This document shows, piece by piece, positions 47,924 to 56,531 of a stretch of 64,000 nt of DNA. The notes below the pieces were generated by a model. That model was not told the DNA's origin and searched no databases. It saw only the letters and a list, made by a program, of their open reading frames with translations. The position numbers and the translations under genes are program-made. Position 1 is the stretch's first letter. Every line of letters starts with the position of its first letter. The stretch spans positions 31,846-95,845 of the forward strand of contig CAWCDM010000105.1 of assembly GCA_963794185.1 (NCBI GenBank), given 5' to 3'. Origin of the DNA: JAMXLO01 sp963794185 (lineage in GTDB: Bacteria > Pseudomonadota > Alphaproteobacteria > Acetobacterales > Acetobacteraceae).

Positions 47924-49791
47924 GGCGGCGCCTCGCGCTGGGCGACCTGCGCGCCGGGCTTTTCGTCGCGGCCGCCGGGGTCGCGCTGAAGCACGTCCAT
48001 CATGATGTCGCGGGCGATCGGGCCGGCGACGGCGGCGCCCGCGTTGCCGTGCTCCACCACGACCGACAGCGCGTAGCGTGGCGCGTCATACGGCGCGTAG
48101 GCGACGAACAGCGCGTGCGGGCGGTACTCCCAGGGCAGTTTTGTGCTGTCGAAATTGCCGCCCTCCCGCTGCTCGCGCGACACGCGGCGCACCTGCGAGG
48201 AACCGGTCTTGCCCGCCATCTGCCAGCGCGCATCGGGCAGCCTCGTCAGCGGCGCGGTGCCGCCCGCCTCGTTCACCACCGCCCACATGCCCTCGCGCAC
48301 CACGCGCAGGGAGCGTTCGGACAGACCGAGCGCGGGCCAGTCGCCGGGCTGCGAGCCGGGCTGCAGCACGCCGGCGAGTTTCCGCGTCAGATGCGGCTCC
48401 ACTTTGCGCCCCGTTGCCACGCGCGCCGCATAGGTCGCGAGCTGCAGCGGCGTGACCTGGATGTAGCCCTGGCCGATGCCGGAGACGACGGTGTCGCCGA
48501 GGTTCCACGGATGGCCCTGGGCGATGCGCCACTCGCGCGTCGGCATGAAGCCGCTGCGCGCGCCGGGCAGGTCGATGTCGAGTGCGGTGCCCAGCCCGAA
48601 GCGATGCGCCATTGCCGCGATGCGATCGATGCCGACACGCCTGGCCACCTCGTAGAAGAACACGTCGCAGCTGTTCTTCAGGCCGCCGCGCAGGTCGAGC
48701 GTGCCGTGGCCGCCCTTCCGCCAGCAATGGAACCGCGCGTTGCCGAGATCGAGCCAGCCGCTGCAATGCACCGTATCGCCCGGCGTGATGACGCGCGCCT
48801 CCAGCGCGGCCATCGCCACCGCCATCTTGAAGGTCGATCCGGGTGCATAGACGCCGGCCGTCGCGCGGTTGAGCAGCGGCGTGCGCCGATCCTGTGCCCA
48901 CTCCGACCACTGCGCCTGCGACACGCCGGAATTGAACAGCGTTGGATCGAACGACGGGTTGGTGCCCATCGCCAGCACCTCGCCGTTGCGGCAGTCGAGC
49001 ACCACGGCGCTGGCGCTCTCGCTGCCGAGCCGGCGCAGCACCGCCTGCTGCAGCGCCGCATCGATGGCGAGGCCGACCTCCTCGCCCGGCATGCCCTCCT
49101 GGCGGTCGAGTTCGCGGATCACCCTGCCGACCGCATTCACCTCCACCTGCACCGCGCCGGCACGCCCGCGCAGATCGAGGTCGTGCTGGCGCTCCAGCCC
49201 CGCGCGGCCGACCCGGATGCCGGGCAGCGCAAGCCCCACGTCATCGGCCACATCCGCCTCGCTGGGAGGCGCCACGTAGCCGACGACATGGGCGTACAGT
49301 TCGCCGAACGGGTAGAGCCGGCTGGTGCCGACATCGACCAGGATGCCGGGCAGATCAGGCGCGTTCACCTCGATGGCCGCCATATCGTCCCAGCTCAGGA
49401 AGTCGCGCACCGTGACGGGAATGAAGCGGCGGTGGCGGCGCACCTCGCGGTCGATGCGCGCGCGCTCGAAATCGGCGAGCGGGACAAGGCGGGAGAAGTT
49501 GTCCAATGTCGCGGTCAGGTCGGCGGTCTGTTCGGCAACCAGCAGCGCCCGCCAGTTGAGCTTGTTGCCGGCAAGCACGATGCCGAACCGGTCGAGCATC
49601 CGTCCCCGCGGCGGTGCCGTCATACGCGCGCTGATGCGGTTGCCCTCGGCCAGCGTGGCGTAGCGTTCGCCGTCCACTACCTGCATCTGGTAGAGCCGCG
49701 CGGCCACGCCGCCGAGCATTGCCGCCTGGCCGCCCATTATGAGCAGCGCGCGACGGGTGAAAACGCCGGTACGGTGTGTGTCGCGTTTCAT
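47920..49791 (-). CDS. mrdA: Penicillin-binding protein 2 (elongation transpeptidase)
   Basis: 623 residues. Membrane anchor near residues 14-32 (RRALLIMGGQAAMLGGVAA), a dimerisation domain, then the transpeptidase with the active-site serine in APGSTFKMAVAMAALEA, the SxN-like motif in LKNSCDVFFYEVARRVG (SCD instead of SxN, common in PBP2) and KTG in MAGKTGSSQVRR. It cross-links the wall during elongation with RodA. mreD would normally precede it closely, but an IS5-family insertion now lies between (49864-50808). Confidence 0.94.
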   Translation of the reverse strand: MKRDTHRTGVFTRRALLIMGGQAAMLGGVAARLYQMQVVDGERYATLAEGNRISARMTAPPRGRMLDRFGIVLAGNKLNWRALLVAEQTADLTATLDNFSRLVPLADFERARIDREVRRHRRFIPVTVRDFLSWDDMAAIEVNAPDLPGILVDVGTSRLYPFGELYAHVVGYVAPPSEADVADDVGLALPGIRVGRAGLERQHDLDLRGRAGAVQVEVNAVGRVIRELDRQEGMPGEEVGLAIDAALQQAVLRRLGSESASAVVLDCRNGEVLAMGTNPSFDPTLFNSGVSQAQWSEWAQDRRTPLLNRATAGVYAPGSTFKMAVAMAALEARVITPGDTVHCSGWLDLGNARFHCWRKGGHGTLDLRGGLKNSCDVFFYEVARRVGIDRIAAMAHRFGLGTALDIDLPGARSGFMPTREWRIAQGHPWNLGDTVVSGIGQGYIQVTPLQLATYAARVATGRKVEPHLTRKLAGVLQPGSQPGDWPALGLSERSLRVVREGMWAVVNEAGGTAPLTRLPDARWQMAGKTGSSQVRRVSREQREGGNFDSTKLPWEYRPHALFVAYAPYDAPRYALSVVVEHGNAGAAVAGPIARDIMMDVLQRDPGGRDEKPGAQVAQREAPP

Positions 49792-49863
49792 AGGAAGTAA
49801 GATTTACCACAAAGACACAAAGACACGAAGAAGCAAGAAATGCGCTGCGCGCGAAGCGCATTA

Positions 49864-50808
49864 GGGCCTGTCATCAATTAGCCGGTTTCGGTCGGTGGGC
49901 GCCACCGGCGCACCGTATTGGGCCGGTGAGTTCCGATTGCCACACTCAGCCGTCAATCGGCACCGGATGATACGTAGCCGATTCCGGCGCGGCGGTTTCT
50001 TCGATTTATAGGCGGTCAGCTTGTGGGAGGCTGACCGATGATGCGGCGGTTCGGACTGCGTGACGACCAGTGGGAGCGGATCAAGGACCTGTTGCCGGGA
50101 CGCGAAGGCTCGGTCGGGGTGACCGCGACGGACAATCGGCTGTTCGTCGAGGCGGTGCTCTATCGTTATCGCACCGGGATGCCATGGCGCGATCTGCCGG
50201 AGCGGTTCGGCGACGGGACAAAGGTCCACCTGCGGTTCAGCCGTTGGGCCAAAAGCGGTGTGTGGGAGCGGGTATTTCAACATCTCGCCGCAGACGCCGA
50301 CAACGAATATGCGATGATCGACAGCACCATTGTGCGCGCCCACCAGCATAGCGCCGGCGCCCAAAAAAAGCCGGCGAGGACCAGGCGATCGGGCGCTCGC
50401 GCGGCGGACTGAGCACCAAGATCCACGCCCTGGTCGACGCGCTGGGCAACCCGGTCGGCTTCTTCCTGACCGGCGGCGAGGCACACGACCTGGTCGGAGC
50501 CGACCACCTGCTGCCCACGATGGAGGCCGATACGCTGATCGCCGACAAGGCGTTCGACGCCGACGCGCGCGTCCTTGAGCCGCTGGCGGCCGCCGGCAAG
50601 ACCGCGGTGATCCCGCCGCGAACCAACCGGTCCTTGCCGCGCGACTATGACCGAGAGCTATATGCGGCGCGCCATCTGATCGAGAACTTCTTCGCCAAGA
50701 TCAAGCAGTTTCGTGCCATCGCCACCCGCTACGAGAAGACCGCGCGGAACTTCCTGGCCGCCGTCCAGCTCGTCGCCAGCGTCGTTTGGCTCAATTGATG
50801 ACAGGCCC
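49864..50808 (+). mobile_element. IS5-family insertion sequence (IS427-like)
   Basis: About 945 bp, bounded by the inverted repeats GGGCCTGTCATCAATT on the left and AATTGATGACAGGCCC on the right, flanked by a TA target duplication (49862-49863 and 50809-50810). It encodes a two-frame transposase joined at an A7 run, the usual IS427-group design. Both ends and the transposase are complete, so it may be active. Confidence 0.92.
50038..50798 (+). CDS. IS5-family transposase, made by -1 frameshift
   Basis: The first frame (50038-50412) starts MMRRFGLRDDQWERIKDLLP and carries the first catalytic Asp in YAMIDSTIVRAHQHSAGA. At the run CCCAAAAAAAG near 50370 the ribosome would slip by -1 into the frame giving GRSRGGLSTKIHALVDALGN, the second Asp in LIADKAFDADAR and the Glu in RHLIENFFAKIKQFRAIATR. 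Joined length is about 253 residues, normal for the group. The A7 heptamer is typical for programmed slippage, so this is not called a pseudogene. Confidence 0.9.
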
Positions 50809-50863
50809 TAATCCTTTCTTCGTGTCTTTGTGTCTTTGTGGTGAGTTCTTCTGCTTGAAACAT

Positions 50864-51418
50864 TCAGGCCCGGCCCGGATCGGCGATCGTGCGGTGCGCG
50901 CCGGTGAACACGATGGCGAGCGCCGGGTAGAGCGCGATGCTCAGAACCGCCTGGAACAGCGCCGGCCCGAATGGCAACAGCCGGAACGACAGCAGCGCCG
51001 TCAGCGCCCAGCCAAGCAGCGCGGCGCCCGCGGCAATGCCGGCGAAGGCCAGCCAGGCCGGCACGAACCCCAGGCTCGTCAGCCCACTCCGCCAGCGCAG
51101 AGCAAGGCCATGCACGATGAGCAGGCTCAGCACGCCGACGCCAAGCGGCAAATACCCCACCAGGTCGAACAGCAGGCCGATCACGAAAACCACCGGCGGC
51201 GGCATGGCGGCCGGGCGGTGCAGCGACCAGAAATACACGCCGGCCAGCGTGACCGCCGGCAGCAGCGCCGCCTGATCGGCGATGCCGAGCGGCGCGCCGG
51301 TCAGCAGCATCAGCAGGATCGTGCAGCCCGCCGGGAACGCATGCCGCGCAGCGATGTCCAACCGCCGCCCCAGCGTGGCGCGCGGCCGGATGCCGGGGGT
51401 CTGATCGGTCGGAGCCAT
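50864..51418 (-). CDS. mreD: Rod-shape-determining protein MreD
   Basis: 184 residues, five or six hydrophobic helices (GCTILLMLLTGAPLGI, VVFVIGLLFDLVGYLPLGVG, FGPALFQAVLSIALYPALA). The typical FD-G-(P/L)LG motif sits in helix 3. It forms part of the Mre elongation complex with MreC. Its start overlaps the mreC stop by 1 bp. The insertion sequence downstream separates it from mrdA. Confidence 0.88.
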   Translation of the reverse strand: MAPTDQTPGIRPRATLGRRLDIAARHAFPAGCTILLMLLTGAPLGIADQAALLPAVTLAGVYFWSLHRPAAMPPPVVFVIGLLFDLVGYLPLGVGVLSLLIVHGLALRWRSGLTSLGFVPAWLAFAGIAAGAALLGWALTALLSFRLLPFGPALFQAVLSIALYPALAIVFTGAHRTIADPGRA

Positions 51419-52281
51419 CAGCGGCCTCGGCGCTCCGGCAGACGGCCGAGCGTCTCCGGCGCCACGATGCCGCCCTGCGCGTAGTCGAAGATGCGCACCA
51501 CCTCGAGCCGCTCCAGCATGGCCGCCGGCGCCACCTCGGGCACCTTGGCACTACTGAAATGCACGACGCCGACCGGCAGATTGGCCGGGAACGCACCCGC
51601 CTCGGCGCTGGTGACGATCCGCTCGCCCTCCCACGGCGTGCTGCCCTCCGGCCAGTACAGAAGCCGCGGGCGCGGGCCGTTGGTGCCGACCAGGATGGCA
51701 TGTGCGCGGGAGGTCTCCAGGATCACCGGGATGCGGCTGTTGAGGTCGGTGATCAGCAGCACCCGTGCGGTCCGGGCGCCCAGTTCGGTGACGCGGCCGA
51801 CAAGACCACGCTCGTCGAGCGCGATCTGGCCCTTGCGGATGCCGTGGTTCGGCCCGACCGAGAGCAGCACCGCCTTGGCATAGACGCCCCCCGCATCGGC
51901 CACGACGCGGGCGGTGACGTAGGAGGGCGCCGCGTCGGGGATCCAGCGGAGATTGGCCTTGAGCCGCTCGTTCTCGGCGTCGAGCGCCAGCGCGATCGAC
52001 TGCCAGCGGCTGAGCTGCTCGTTCTCGTCGCGCAGGCGGGCGTTCTCCGCGCGGATGTCCCAGAGGCCGGTGGTGTTACCGACCGTGTCGCGCAGCGTGG
52101 CGATCGGTTCGGCGAGGGCGGCGTAGATCGGCGCCAGCGCATCGGCGAGCGCCATGCGGGCGCGCTCGGCGAGCACTGTGTCGGCTTTGCCGAGCAGCAT
52201 CAGGCCGAACGCCAGGCCGATCAGCACCGGCAGGGTGAGCTTTCCCAGCGCCTGCCGTGCCTGGATGGAGAGCCGGATCAT
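51418..52281 (-). CDS. mreC: Rod-shape-determining protein MreC
   Basis: 287 residues. One N-terminal membrane helix (LPVLIGLAFGLMLLGKA), a coiled-coil (IRAENARLRDENEQLSRWQS), then the beta domain with AVLLSVGPNHGIRKGQIALD, GLVGRVTELGARTARVLLIT and SRIPVILETSRAHAILVGTN. Normally mreB lies just upstream; here hicAB occupies that place, and mreB is not in the window. Confidence 0.92.
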   Translation of the reverse strand: MIRLSIQARQALGKLTLPVLIGLAFGLMLLGKADTVLAERARMALADALAPIYAALAEPIATLRDTVGNTTGLWDIRAENARLRDENEQLSRWQSIALALDAENERLKANLRWIPDAAPSYVTARVVADAGGVYAKAVLLSVGPNHGIRKGQIALDERGLVGRVTELGARTARVLLITDLNSRIPVILETSRAHAILVGTNGPRPRLLYWPEGSTPWEGERIVTSAEAGAFPANLPVGVVHFSSAKVPEVAPAAMLERLEVVRIFDYAQGGIVAPETLGRLPERRGR

Positions 52282-52349
52282 CCCGATGCAGATCTAATGC
52301 GACGGACCCTCCATACGCTTTCGCCCGCCGCATGCGAAGCGCCACGTTG

Positions 52350-52796
52350 TCAGCGTGCTGAGCCCGCCTTCGCCCTTCGCCGCGCCGCTCGTGGTTGCGG
52401 GGCGGGCGTCCCCAGAGGCATAGCCAGCTTGAGGCTCACCAGTCGGTTGAGGCTGACGCCTGCCTCGGCCGCCTCGACGGCCAGACGACGGTGCAGCGCA
52501 CTCGGGACGCGCGCGACGAATTCGCCGGAAAAGCGCCGGTCGGCGAGCGGCTCCGGGACCGGTTCACGCGTGGCGGCCATGTCCGCGATCACATCGCCGA
52601 TGAGTGCCCGCAGACCTTCGATGGCAGCCATCTGACTGTCGGCGAGGTGCGACAGGCTGGGGAACTCGGCGCAGGTCGCGACGAACTCCTGATCCTCGTC
52701 GGACCAGGAAACGCGGTAGGTGTAATGGTCAGTGACGTCGGCCACAGCGGTCCCGGACGTCCTGTCGCTCGCTGCCTGATGATCCTGCATCGACAT
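52350..52796 (-). CDS. hicB: HicB-family antitoxin
   Basis: 148 residues. The partial RNase-H-like domain is DHYTYRVSWSDEDQEFVATC then AEFPSLSHLADSQMAAIEGL, and the C-terminal DNA-binding ribbon-helix-helix is SGEFVARVPSALHRRLAVEA and AGVSLNRLVSLKLA. The gene overlaps hicA by 68 bp. It neutralises HicA and represses the operon. Confidence 0.88.
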   Translation of the reverse strand: MSMQDHQAASDRTSGTAVADVTDHYTYRVSWSDEDQEFVATCAEFPSLSHLADSQMAAIEGLRALIGDVIADMAATREPVPEPLADRRFSGEFVARVPSALHRRLAVEAAEAGVSLNRLVSLKLAMPLGTPAPQPRAARRRAKAGSAR

Positions 52797-53058
52797 CCCT
52801 TTCCTTCCCGCGCATCAGCTCCAGACGATCGATCGCTGCCAGGAGTTGACGGATTTGATAGGCTTTCGCTCGTCCACCCGACGTAGCCTGGAGGTTGACG
52901 CGCGGATCGTCGGGCCAGGGCATGCGGAACACGTGATGGCTCCCGGATCGTCGAGGCGTCCCGAAGTGGCTTTCTGCCACCCTCAACGCCTCGGTAAAAC
53001 GGACATCTCGCGGATTGTTCCGCATGCCGGCCAGTGATTTGCCGATCGGGGTTGCCAT
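52729..53058 (-). CDS. hicA: HicA-family mRNA interferase toxin
   Basis: 109 residues. The dsRNA-binding-like fold carries the catalytic His in RRSGSHHVFRMPWPDDPRVN, followed by GGRAKAYQIRQLLAAIDRLE. The C-terminal 20 residues overlap hicB and look unconstrained. It comes first in the operon; its start is 51 bp from an FNR-type box and just behind the small palindrome TAGT GAT ACTA near 53084. Confidence 0.8.
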   Translation of the reverse strand: MATPIGKSLAGMRNNPRDVRFTEALRVAESHFGTPRRSGSHHVFRMPWPDDPRVNLQATSGGRAKAYQIRQLLAAIDRLELMRGKERDVDAGSSGSERQDVRDRCGRRH

Positions 53059-53108
53059 CGCGCACCAAGTCTACGGTGTCAATAGTGATACTACCTTACC
53101 GCGAGCAG

Positions 53109-53122
53109 TTGATCTAAATCAA
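53109..53122. promoter_or_regulatory. Perfect FNR/Anr/FixK-type box
   Basis: TTGATCTAAATCAA matches the TTGAT-N4-ATCAA consensus exactly. It lies 51 bp upstream of hicA on the minus strand; on the plus strand the next gene has been replaced by IS elements. It may be an orphaned oxygen-regulated promoter. Confidence 0.6.
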
Positions 53123-53492
53123 TGCAGGGCGTGAGACATAAGCGCACGGGTAAGAAAGGAGGAACTCCGGGGTGCGGAGGGGGCAGCGGAACGAGCCGTA
53201 TCGCGCGCTAGCCAGGGGTTGGGGGCGATCGTGGTGGCTATATCGGCAGGGTCCGCCTGACCAGCGCCTACCGTGCCCGGATGGAGATACGGATCACGCG
53301 CTGCCCCATCGTGAGTTGTGGGCGGAGTATAGCGGGATTTGGGGAGGAAAGAGGTGGCCGGCTTGGTCTGAACAGCGTTTCGGTCCCGATAGATGGATTC
53401 CCGACCGATCCTTTCCATCGATTGCCGTTGCGGAGCATTGCGTAGGGAGGGCGTAGCCCGACCGGAGCGATGCCCCGCAACGGCGGCGAATT

Positions 53493-54319
53493 TCAAGCCG
53501 CCTCCGCCACTGCGCGGCCACCGAAATAGACGTGATCCGGAGTCCGCCCGTCAAGGCTCGAATGCGGCCGCTTGCGTTGTAGAACCCAAAATACACACCG
53601 ATCGAGCTGCGTGCCTCCGACACACTGTCATAGGCACGCAGGTAGACCTCTTCATACTTGACCGAACGCCACAACCGCTCGACCAACACGTTGTCACGCC
53701 AGGACCCACGGCCATCCATGCTGATCCTGATCGCGTTGTCCGACAGCAATCCGGTGAACGATGAACTGGTGAACTGGCTGCCCTGATCAGTGTTGCAGAT
53801 CTCCGGCCGACCATGACGGGCCAGCGCCTCGTCGACCGCATCGAGGCAGAAGTCGACCTCCATGGTGATCGACACCCGCCAGGCCAGCACCCGTCGGCTG
53901 AACCAGTCCATCACCGCAGCCAGGTACACGAAGCCATGGGCCATAGGTATATAAGCGATATCCATCGCCCAGACCTGGTTGACACGCTCGATCGCCATCC
54001 CGCGCAGCAGGTAGGGAAACACCTTGTGCCCGTCTGCCGGTTTGGACGTGTGCGGCCGGCGATACACCGCCTCGATCGCCATCCGCCGCATCATCGTCGT
54101 GACCTGGTCCCGTCCGATCGCGATGCCCTCGCCGCGCAGCAGGTCGCGCAGCATCCGGCTGCCCGCGAACGGATAGTCGAGGTGCAGTTCGTCGATCCGC
54201 CGCATGATCGCCAGTTCGGCGGCAGGCAGCGGACAGGCACTATAATAAAGACTGCCCCGGCTGATCCCCAGCACAGCCGCCTGGCGGCTCAACGGCAGTT
54301 CGTGGCCGCGGTCGATCAT
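53493..54319 (-). pseudogene. IS3 transposase orfB (integrase domain), frameshifted near the C-terminus
   Basis: HTH_21-like start GHELPLSRQAAVLGISRGSL, then the rve core with the DDE residues in QVWAMDIAYIPMAHGFVYLA, EICNTDQGSQFTSSSF and GRGSWRDNVLVERLWRSVKY. After VYFGFYN near 53575 one base is missing; the other frame gives KRPHSSLDGRTPDHVYFGGR and stops at 53493. It overlaps orfA by 4 bp, as expected for IS3 programmed frameshifting. The break might be sequence error or inactivation. Confidence 0.85.
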
Positions 54320-54627
54320 CGCTTTGCGCTCGGATGCCCGGCCTTGCCGAGCGCAGCCGATAAAAAATCGTTCTCCAGGGTCAGTTCACCGATCTTCGCG
54401 TGCAGCGTCTTCAGGTCCACCTCCGGCTCGGAGGATTTGCCGGACGAACCCGCCCCAAACAGACCGGCTGCCCCCTCGACCAGTTGCGCCTTCCACGCTG
54501 CGATCTGCGTCGAATGCACATCATGAAGCTGCACCAGCTCGGCCAGCGTCTTCTCCCCCTTGATCGCCGCTAAAGCTACCTTCGCCTTGAACGTCGGACT
54601 GTGGTTGCGCCGTGTACGTCTCGACAT
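54316..54627 (-). CDS. IS3 transposase orfA (helix-turn-helix)
   Basis: 103 residues from MSRRTRRNHSPTFKAKVALA, with the HTH in KTLAELVQLHDVHSTQIAAW and a leucine-zipper tail (LKTLHAKIGELTLENDFLSA). AGGAGG precedes the ATG at 54627. It forms OrfAB with the downstream integrase by frameshifting. Confidence 0.88.
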   Translation of the reverse strand: MSRRTRRNHSPTFKAKVALAAIKGEKTLAELVQLHDVHSTQIAAWKAQLVEGAAGLFGAGSSGKSSEPEVDLKTLHAKIGELTLENDFLSAALGKAGHPSAKR

Positions 54628-54661
54628 GTTCCCCTCCTGTTGCGCGGCATCCTCGCCGCAG

Positions 54662-56125
54662 TCAGGCAGGGAATCCACTTATCGGCCTGTTCAGTTTTGA
54701 CCGGCCACCTCTGCTCGACTTTCCGCATTTCAGGCTGCGAGGCATAGAGTTCTGGAAGACTCGGTTTAGCAAGCTGGTGGGAATTTCGATGATCTCCCCG
54801 ATTGGCCGGGACGTGGAGAAATTCGGCGGGCACCAAAGCACGCGGCGCACGGCGGCGATGGCGTCACTGAATGTCGGTTCCTGCTTGCGGTACCAGGCGG
54901 CGGCATTAGGACGCAGTGCTGTCGTTGTGTCGCGCGCCAGGCCATCGGCCCACACGGTGATCAGTGAGAACAGCCCCAGTAGTGCCGGGGTGGTGCGGAG
55001 GATGGCGAGATCGGACCACTGACGCTGGGTCTCGACCCCGAGATGGGTGCGTACCTCCTGGAAGGTGGTTTCCACCCGCCAGCGCGAGACGAACCAGCCG
55101 AGGATCATTGCGGGCGTCGCATCCAGGTCTGTGCTGAGGAATGCTGCCGGCGCGTGCTCGCCGGTTGGATCGCGCACCAGCACCCAGCGGATCGGCACCG
55201 GCGGGGCGCCGGCATGGTACCAGACCGCGGTGCCGGTGGCGGTGAGCAGTTTACGCTGCTGGGCGTTGTACCATTGCGAGACGACCACGGTCGTCCAAAC
55301 GGTCTTCCTGCTGGCCAGCACGGCACGCAGTGTCGGCAGGCGACGCCCCTTCAGCGGGGGACGTCCGCGCTGACCCTTCCGGCGCCGCGGCGCCGGCTTG
55401 AACAAGGCGGCATCCAGCCTGAGCCGGGTGATCACACAGACGTGGCAGCGCACCGAGGCCAACAGTTCGAGCGCTGCGAAGCCGCTGTCGGCGACAAAGA
55501 TGAGCAGACGGTTGGGCAGCCAGCGTTTGGTTTGCAGGATCGCCTGCCGCGCCCAGTCGGTCAGCGTCTTGTGCCGCTTGCGGTGCTTCTCGCTCCACCG
55601 CGCCGATGGGGCGAGAACGGTCAGGAACGGCAGCGCCCAGTGCCGGCCGGACCAACTTATCGGCACCACCACCATCAGTGAAAGCCAGCGCAGCCCACTG
55701 GTTTTGACGAAGTGCCCCTTTGAGGACCGCACCGGGTCACGATAAATACCGCGCGCCTTGATGCGCGCGCCCCAACGCCGCTCGATCGTGTCGTCGATGC
55801 CGACGACGACCGGACCGCTGGGCAGCAGGCGATCCAGCAGGTGCAGCAGCAGCCGTCGCGCCACGGCACGTGCGTCCCAGCGGGCTCGGCCCAGCACCTC
55901 ATGGTAGCGGCGGAACTGCGGCTCCTCGCCCAGCCCCATGACCCGCAGCGCCTGGGTGACGGTGCGCTTGCCGGGAGCCAGCACTGCGCCGGCCACCAGG
56001 ACCAGAACACGGTTCCACACCGGCGCGGTGAAGCAGCAACGGAACACCGACAGCCAGGCGGCCAGCGCCGGTGGGATCAGATGCGGATCGGACGCCGCAG
56101 CGGCGCGCAGACGATTCGGTGCCAT
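54662..56125 (-). CDS. DDE transposase, IS701/IS4-like
   Basis: About 487 residues from the ATG at 56125. DDE core: VVVGIDDTIERRWGARIKAR, LLIFVADSGFAALELLASVR and WRVETTFQEVRTHLGVETQR supply two Asp and the Glu. The reading frame has no stop before the left terminus of the element at 54714 and runs 17 codons into flanking IS3 sequence before TGA, so the C-terminus depends on the insertion site. Otherwise complete. Confidence 0.85.
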   Translation of the reverse strand: MAPNRLRAAAASDPHLIPPALAAWLSVFRCCFTAPVWNRVLVLVAGAVLAPGKRTVTQALRVMGLGEEPQFRRYHEVLGRARWDARAVARRLLLHLLDRLLPSGPVVVGIDDTIERRWGARIKARGIYRDPVRSSKGHFVKTSGLRWLSLMVVVPISWSGRHWALPFLTVLAPSARWSEKHRKRHKTLTDWARQAILQTKRWLPNRLLIFVADSGFAALELLASVRCHVCVITRLRLDAALFKPAPRRRKGQRGRPPLKGRRLPTLRAVLASRKTVWTTVVVSQWYNAQQRKLLTATGTAVWYHAGAPPVPIRWVLVRDPTGEHAPAAFLSTDLDATPAMILGWFVSRWRVETTFQEVRTHLGVETQRQWSDLAILRTTPALLGLFSLITVWADGLARDTTTALRPNAAAWYRKQEPTFSDAIAAVRRVLWCPPNFSTSRPIGEIIEIPTSLLNRVFQNSMPRSLKCGKSSRGGRSKLNRPISGFPA

Positions 56126-56526
56126 CCCAGTCGTAGAATCGAGTTGTGCCGACGCCGCAAGCGTCTGTCGGCGACGTCCGCCGGCCCAGTGTTCTATCGT
56201 CAACGCCATGGCCGACGATCCGATCATCCAGCGCATCGAGAGCTTCCGCTGCCGTCGCGGGCAACTGTTCGCCGAACGCCGCAACCGTGGCTACACGCTT
56301 TATCGTGCCAGTTCCGGCGCGCTCGTCGCGCGCCTCAGGCCGACCGGCCAGGACGATCGGGTCGAAGTGCTCTATTGGTCGCTGTGGAAGGAACGATGGA
56401 CCAGGGCTGGCCCATTCGGGCGCACCGTACTGCCGCTCGACCAAGCCCTCAAGTTCATCGCCTCAGAGGACATCTTCTGGGCTATCCAATAGCGGTGCCC
56501 CATCACCGAAAATGCGGAAAGTCGAG
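54714..56526 (-). mobile_element. IS701-like insertion sequence with 5-bp target duplication
   Basis: Bounded by a perfect 17-bp inverted repeat: CTCGACTTTCCGCATTT at 54714 and AAATGCGGAAAGTCGAG ending at 56526. Direct repeats CTCTG at 54709-54713 and 56527-56531 mark the target site. The duplication covers the last bases of the IS3 terminus, so this element came second. It carries the transposase on the minus strand and a small plus-strand gene near the right end. Confidence 0.92.
56208..56492 (+). CDS. Small passenger gene inside the IS701-like element
   Basis: 94 residues: MADDPIIQRIESFRCRRGQL, FAERRNRGYTLYRASSGALV and ARLRPTGQDDRVEVLYWSLW, then FIASEDIFWAI at the end. It is basic and evenly coding-like, divergent from the transposase (starts 82 bp apart). 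It lies wholly within the inverted repeats. I do not recognise a family; it could regulate transposition. Confidence 0.55.
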   Translation: MADDPIIQRIESFRCRRGQLFAERRNRGYTLYRASSGALVARLRPTGQDDRVEVLYWSLWKERWTRAGPFGRTVLPLDQALKFIASEDIFWAIQ

Positions 56527-56531
56527 CTCTG

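Larger units (their letters stand above)
49804..50842. repeat. Intergenic palindrome split by an IS insertion
   Basis: The left arm TACCACAAAGACACAAAGAC...ACGAAGAA at 49804-49832 and the right arm TTCTTCGTG...TCTTTGTGTCTTTGTGGT at 50817-50842 are exact complements over about 26 bp. They were one hairpin before the IS5-type element landed between them at a TA site. This repeat type is found in many bacterial genomes between genes. Confidence 0.85.
53350..54712 (-). mobile_element. IS3-family insertion sequence
   Basis: Two overlapping genes (orfA 54316-54627, orfB 53493-54319) on the minus strand. The ends share AGAGGTGGCCGG, followed by CTGAACAG and TGGATTCCC on both sides, forming imperfect inverted repeats. 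A possible 3-bp duplication GAA lies at 53347-53349 and next to the other end, after removing the IS701-like insertion that landed on this terminus. Confidence 0.75.

Noticed and set aside
48049..49800. 583-codon plus-strand open frame
   Set aside because: Antisense shadow of mrdA; the opposite strand carries all PBP2 motifs.
50330..50578. Separate small gene inside the IS5-family element
   Set aside because: It is an alternative frame of the transposase; the coding signal follows the -1 product.
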